Positions 5,659 through 7,320 of a stretch of DNA of 7,320 nt are shown one piece after another (within the stretch, counting starts at the first letter, position 1; each line of letters starts with the position of its first letter). The notes under the pieces were generated by a model. That model was not told the DNA's origin and did no database searches. It was given only the letters and a program-made list of their open reading frames with translations. A program made the translations under genes and the position numbers. This stretch comes from Rhodoferax sp. (GTDB lineage: Bacteria > Pseudomonadota > Gammaproteobacteria > Burkholderiales > Burkholderiaceae_C), in the NCBI GenBank assembly GCA_021731215.1, contig JAKFXU010000090.1, positions 1 to 7,320 of the forward strand, read 5' to 3'.

Positions 5659-6402
5659 ATGTTCAGCCAGCTTTTTCCCCTCAATTCTCTGTGGCCAGCG
5701 GCCCTGGGCCTGCTGGCGGCCCTGTGGCTGGCGCCGGGGGCGCAGGCGCAGCCGGCGGTGCCCGGCGCGCCTGACTATCTGGATGCCACCCAGCGCTGGC
5801 TTGATCACGCGGTCGCCAACGTGCGCCCCGCAGGCGCGGCGCCGCTGCGCATGGAAGTCGCGGTCGGCGCGCTCAGCCCGCGGCTGCAACTGGGCGCCTG
5901 TGCCAAGGTCGAGCCCTATATTCCGGTCGGCATGCGCCTGTGGGGCAAAACCCGCCTGGGCCTGCGCTGCCTGGACGGCCCCAGCAAATGGAATGTTTTT
6001 CTGCCGGTGACCATCAAGGCCTACGGCGCGGCCTGGGTGATCAAGGGCCAGGTGGCGGCCGGAGCGGTGCTGACGCAGGACGACGCGATCGAAGCCGAGG
6101 TTGACTGGGCCGAAGAAGCCAGCCCGATCGTTGCCAACCCGGCGCAATGGATCGGACAGGTGGCGGCCCGCAACCTGAGCAGCGGACAAGCCTTGCGCCA
6201 GGCCTTGCTCAAGCCGGCGCAGGTGTTTCAGGCCGGCTCCCAGGTGCGGGTGCTGGCGCAGGGCGTGGGCTTTCAAGTCAGCTCCAGCGGGCAGGCCCTG
6301 TCGGCCGGCGTGGTGGGCCAGTCGGCCCGGGTCAGGATGGACAATGGGCGGGTCATGACCGGCATCGTGCTCGATGAGCGCACGGTGCGGCTGGAAATAT
6401 GA
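5659..6402 (+). CDS. flgA: Flagellar P-ring assembly chaperone FlgA
   Basis: FlgA is a periplasmic chaperone needed for FlgI to polymerise into the P ring. The 247-residue precursor starts with a signal peptide: hydrophobic core about 11-25, then APGAQA ending at residue 30, a good signal peptidase I site. Two cysteines, Cys81 and Cys104, may form the disulfide seen in other FlgA proteins. The C-terminal half has the SAF-domain pattern: VIKGQVAAGAVLTQDDA (around 128-144), SSGQALRQALLKPAQVFQAG (174-193) and a closing RVMTGIVLDERTVRLEI. ATG at 5659 has AAGGG (5650-5654) close upstream. It is transcribed divergently from flgB, so the chaperone and its client gene flgI lie at opposite ends of linked units. 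The flgM promoter follows it. Confidence 0.94.
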   Translation: MFSQLFPLNSLWPAALGLLAALWLAPGAQAQPAVPGAPDYLDATQRWLDHAVANVRPAGAAPLRMEVAVGALSPRLQLGACAKVEPYIPVGMRLWGKTRLGLRCLDGPSKWNVFLPVTIKAYGAAWVIKGQVAAGAVLTQDDAIEAEVDWAEEASPIVANPAQWIGQVAARNLSSGQALRQALLKPAQVFQAGSQVRVLAQGVGFQVSSSGQALSAGVVGQSARVRMDNGRVMTGIVLDERTVRLEI

Positions 6403-6444
6403 GGCCATTCAGGGTGAGGCTTCTCGATCGTGCGCAAATAAGGC

Positions 6445-6471
6445 TAAAGCCGGGCAGAATTCGGCCGATAG
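6445..6471 (+). promoter_or_regulatory. Sigma-28 (FliA) promoter of flgM
   Basis: TAAAGCCG (6445-6452), an 11-nt spacer (6453-6463) and GCCGATAG (6464-6471) match the enterobacterial sigma-28 consensus TAAAGTTT-N11-GCCGATAA. Seven of eight -10 bases and five of eight -35 bases (TAAAG) agree, and the spacing is exact. Transcription would begin near 6478, leaving a leader of about 36 nt before the flgM ATG. It places the anti-sigma factor under control of the sigma factor it inhibits, a known feedback arrangement. Confidence 0.85.
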
Positions 6472-6513
6472 TTGCCGTACGAGGCTACATTTGCAGTAGT
6501 TTTGGAGAGCACG

Positions 6514-6843
6514 ATGAAAATAGATCAACCTTCAGCCAAGCCGGTCGCCGCCAGTGCGGCGGTCCAGCCCGTGCCCGCCAAGGGCGGTCAGAGCGCGCCC
6601 GCAGCGGGTGCCAACGCAGCAGCGGCCAGCAAGCAGCAAACCGCCGGTGTGGCGGTCACGGTGTCAACGCTGGCGCGCACGCTGGGGGCCAGCCAGCGCG
6701 CCGACGCGGCTGAAGTCGATGCGAAAAAAGTCAATGCCGTACGCAGCGCCATCCAGCACGGGACTTACCAGGTCAACGCCGAGGCGATTGCCGACAAATT
6801 GCTGGCCAACGCCGAAGAAATGCTCAATCGCAGCCGCCGCTGA
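6514..6843 (+). CDS. flgM: Anti-sigma-28 factor FlgM
   Basis: FlgM binds FliA and keeps late flagellar genes off until the hook is complete, then leaves the cell through the flagellar export channel. The protein is 109 residues. The N-terminal half is Ala/Pro/Gln-rich and probably disordered. The sigma-binding C-terminal part includes VDAKKVNAVRSAIQHGTYQV (68-87) and NAEAIADKLLANAEEML (88-104). These match the FlgM family pattern of K-V-x-x-(L/V)-(R/K)-x-A-I-x-x-G-x-Y followed by a final helix. The ATG at 6514 has GGAG (6504-6507) 6 nt upstream. A longer frame begins at TTG 6472, but that codon abuts the -10 element and would lie upstream of the predicted transcript start, so it is rejected. 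flgN follows after 33 bp. Confidence 0.94.
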   Translation: MKIDQPSAKPVAASAAVQPVPAKGGQSAPAAGANAAAASKQQTAGVAVTVSTLARTLGASQRADAAEVDAKKVNAVRSAIQHGTYQVNAEAIADKLLANAEEMLNRSRR

Positions 6844-6876
6844 GCCCATTGCCCCCTTTTTTCTGAGTTCTGACTG

Positions 6877-7257
6877 ATGTTGTCCGCCCAGCTCGAGCAA
6901 ACCCTGGCCGAAGCGGAGCGCCAGTTCAACGCGGTGTCGGCGGCGCTGGTGAGTGGCGAGCCGCTGGCATTGGCCAACGCCGGCACCGAGCTGCGCCAGG
7001 CGGCGCTGGCCTTGTCGGCCCTGGTGCCGCGTCTGACGCCGCTTGAGCGCAACAACAAAAATTTGAGCGCCCGCCTGAAAGGGCTGGCCGATGGCCTGGC
7101 CTTCCAGCGCGAGAGCCTGATCCGGCGCTCGGTCCTGGTCGAACGCGCCTTGCACGCCATCGTTCCCGCCGCCCGCAGCGCCACCTACGCGCAAGCCGGC
7201 GCTCCCTACGCCAGCACGGGCAGGCAGTCCGGCGCCTTCAAGTTGCTGGCCGCCTGA
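6877..7257 (+). CDS. flgN: Flagellar export chaperone FlgN family protein
   Basis: FlgN is a cytoplasmic chaperone for the hook-filament junction proteins FlgK and FlgL. The 126-residue product is almost entirely helical in appearance: an amphipathic N-terminal segment (3-25), a Leu/Ala-rich segment (31-50), a basic helix LERNNKNLSARLKGLADGLA (56-75) and RESLIRRSVLVERALHAI (78-95). It ends in a flexible Gly/Ser/Ala tail with an aromatic YAQAG-x-x-YASTG stretch (104-115), a layout common in betaproteobacterial FlgN. Recognition rests on size, helix pattern and its place after flgM; FlgN proteins diverge strongly in sequence. The ATG at 6877 is one codon after an in-frame TGA (6871-6873), so the frame cannot start earlier from an ATG. 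No clear Shine-Dalgarno is visible; translation may be coupled to flgM. Confidence 0.78.
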   Translation: MLSAQLEQTLAEAERQFNAVSAALVSGEPLALANAGTELRQAALALSALVPRLTPLERNNKNLSARLKGLADGLAFQRESLIRRSVLVERALHAIVPAARSATYAQAGAPYASTGRQSGAFKLLAA

Positions 7258-7264
7258 GCCGGCT

Positions 7265-7307
7265 CAATGCTTGGTCATCCCGGACCTGCTCCGGGATCAG
7301 TGCATTG
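7265..7307 (+). terminator. Inverted repeat after flgN, possible terminator or dispersed repeat
   Basis: ATCCCGGA (7277-7284), a 5-nt loop CCTGC and TCCGGGAT (7290-7297) form an 8-bp GC-rich stem just after the flgN stop. An outer pair, CAATGC (7265-7270) and GCATTG (7302-7307), adds a second 6-bp stem separated by an internal loop of 6 and 4 nt. No T-run follows, so it is not a textbook intrinsic terminator. The CCCGGA/TCCGGG stem resembles short dispersed repeats common in proteobacterial intergenic DNA. It may still end or stabilise the flgAMN transcript. Confidence 0.5.
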
Positions 7308-7320
7308 CGGGGCCGGGTGC

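Noticed and set aside
5626..6408. A 260-codon minus-strand frame opposite flgA
   Set aside because: It is antisense to FlgA, which has a signal peptide and SAF-type C terminus. The antisense product is Gln/His/Arg/Gly-rich with no domain.
1..7320. CRISPR arrays, tRNA/rRNA genes, transposases, toxin-antitoxin or defence genes
   Set aside because: None was seen. The only repeats are the flgF-flgG element and the inverted repeat after flgN, and all coding capacity is accounted for by flagellar genes.

Overview
The window is a chromosomal flagellar locus from a high-GC Gram-negative bacterium. Gene order, protein sequences and base composition fit a betaproteobacterium of the Burkholderiales, most likely Comamonadaceae (Rhodoferax/Polaromonas-like). 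That placement is an inference from gene style, not from a marker gene. Nearly all the sequence is explained by one well-known system: the rod, hook and ring genes of the flagellum with their anti-sigma factor and export chaperone.

Layout. A divergent control region (about 5477-5658) separates two transcription units. On the minus strand, reading leftward, lie flgB, flgC, flgD, flgE, flgF, flgG, flgH and the first 26 codons of flgI, which is cut by the window edge. On the plus strand, reading rightward, lie flgA, flgM and flgN, followed by an inverted repeat near the right edge. Most minus-strand gaps are 19-40 bp, and flgG and flgH overlap by 4 bp (GTGA). The exception is a 277-bp gap between flgF and flgG. 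It holds a repeat-rich palindromic element with a 40-bp tandem duplication, the least ordinary DNA in the window.

How the parts work together. FlgB, FlgC, FlgF and FlgG build the rod, with FlgG as its distal part. FlgE builds the hook under the FlgD cap. FlgH (outer-membrane lipoprotein) and FlgI (periplasmic) form the L and P rings, and FlgA is the periplasmic chaperone for the P ring. FlgM holds sigma-28 (FliA) inactive until the hook is finished and FlgM is exported. FlgN escorts the hook-filament junction proteins. A near-consensus sigma-28 promoter lies directly before flgM, so flgM (and probably flgN) can be transcribed both by read-through from flgA and as a late gene.

I found no evidence of a new system. 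The observations worth a second look are the repeat element between flgF and flgG, the divergent promoter region with a perfect sigma-28 -35 octamer facing flgB, the flgM promoter, the inverted repeat after flgN, and a few gene-level oddities.
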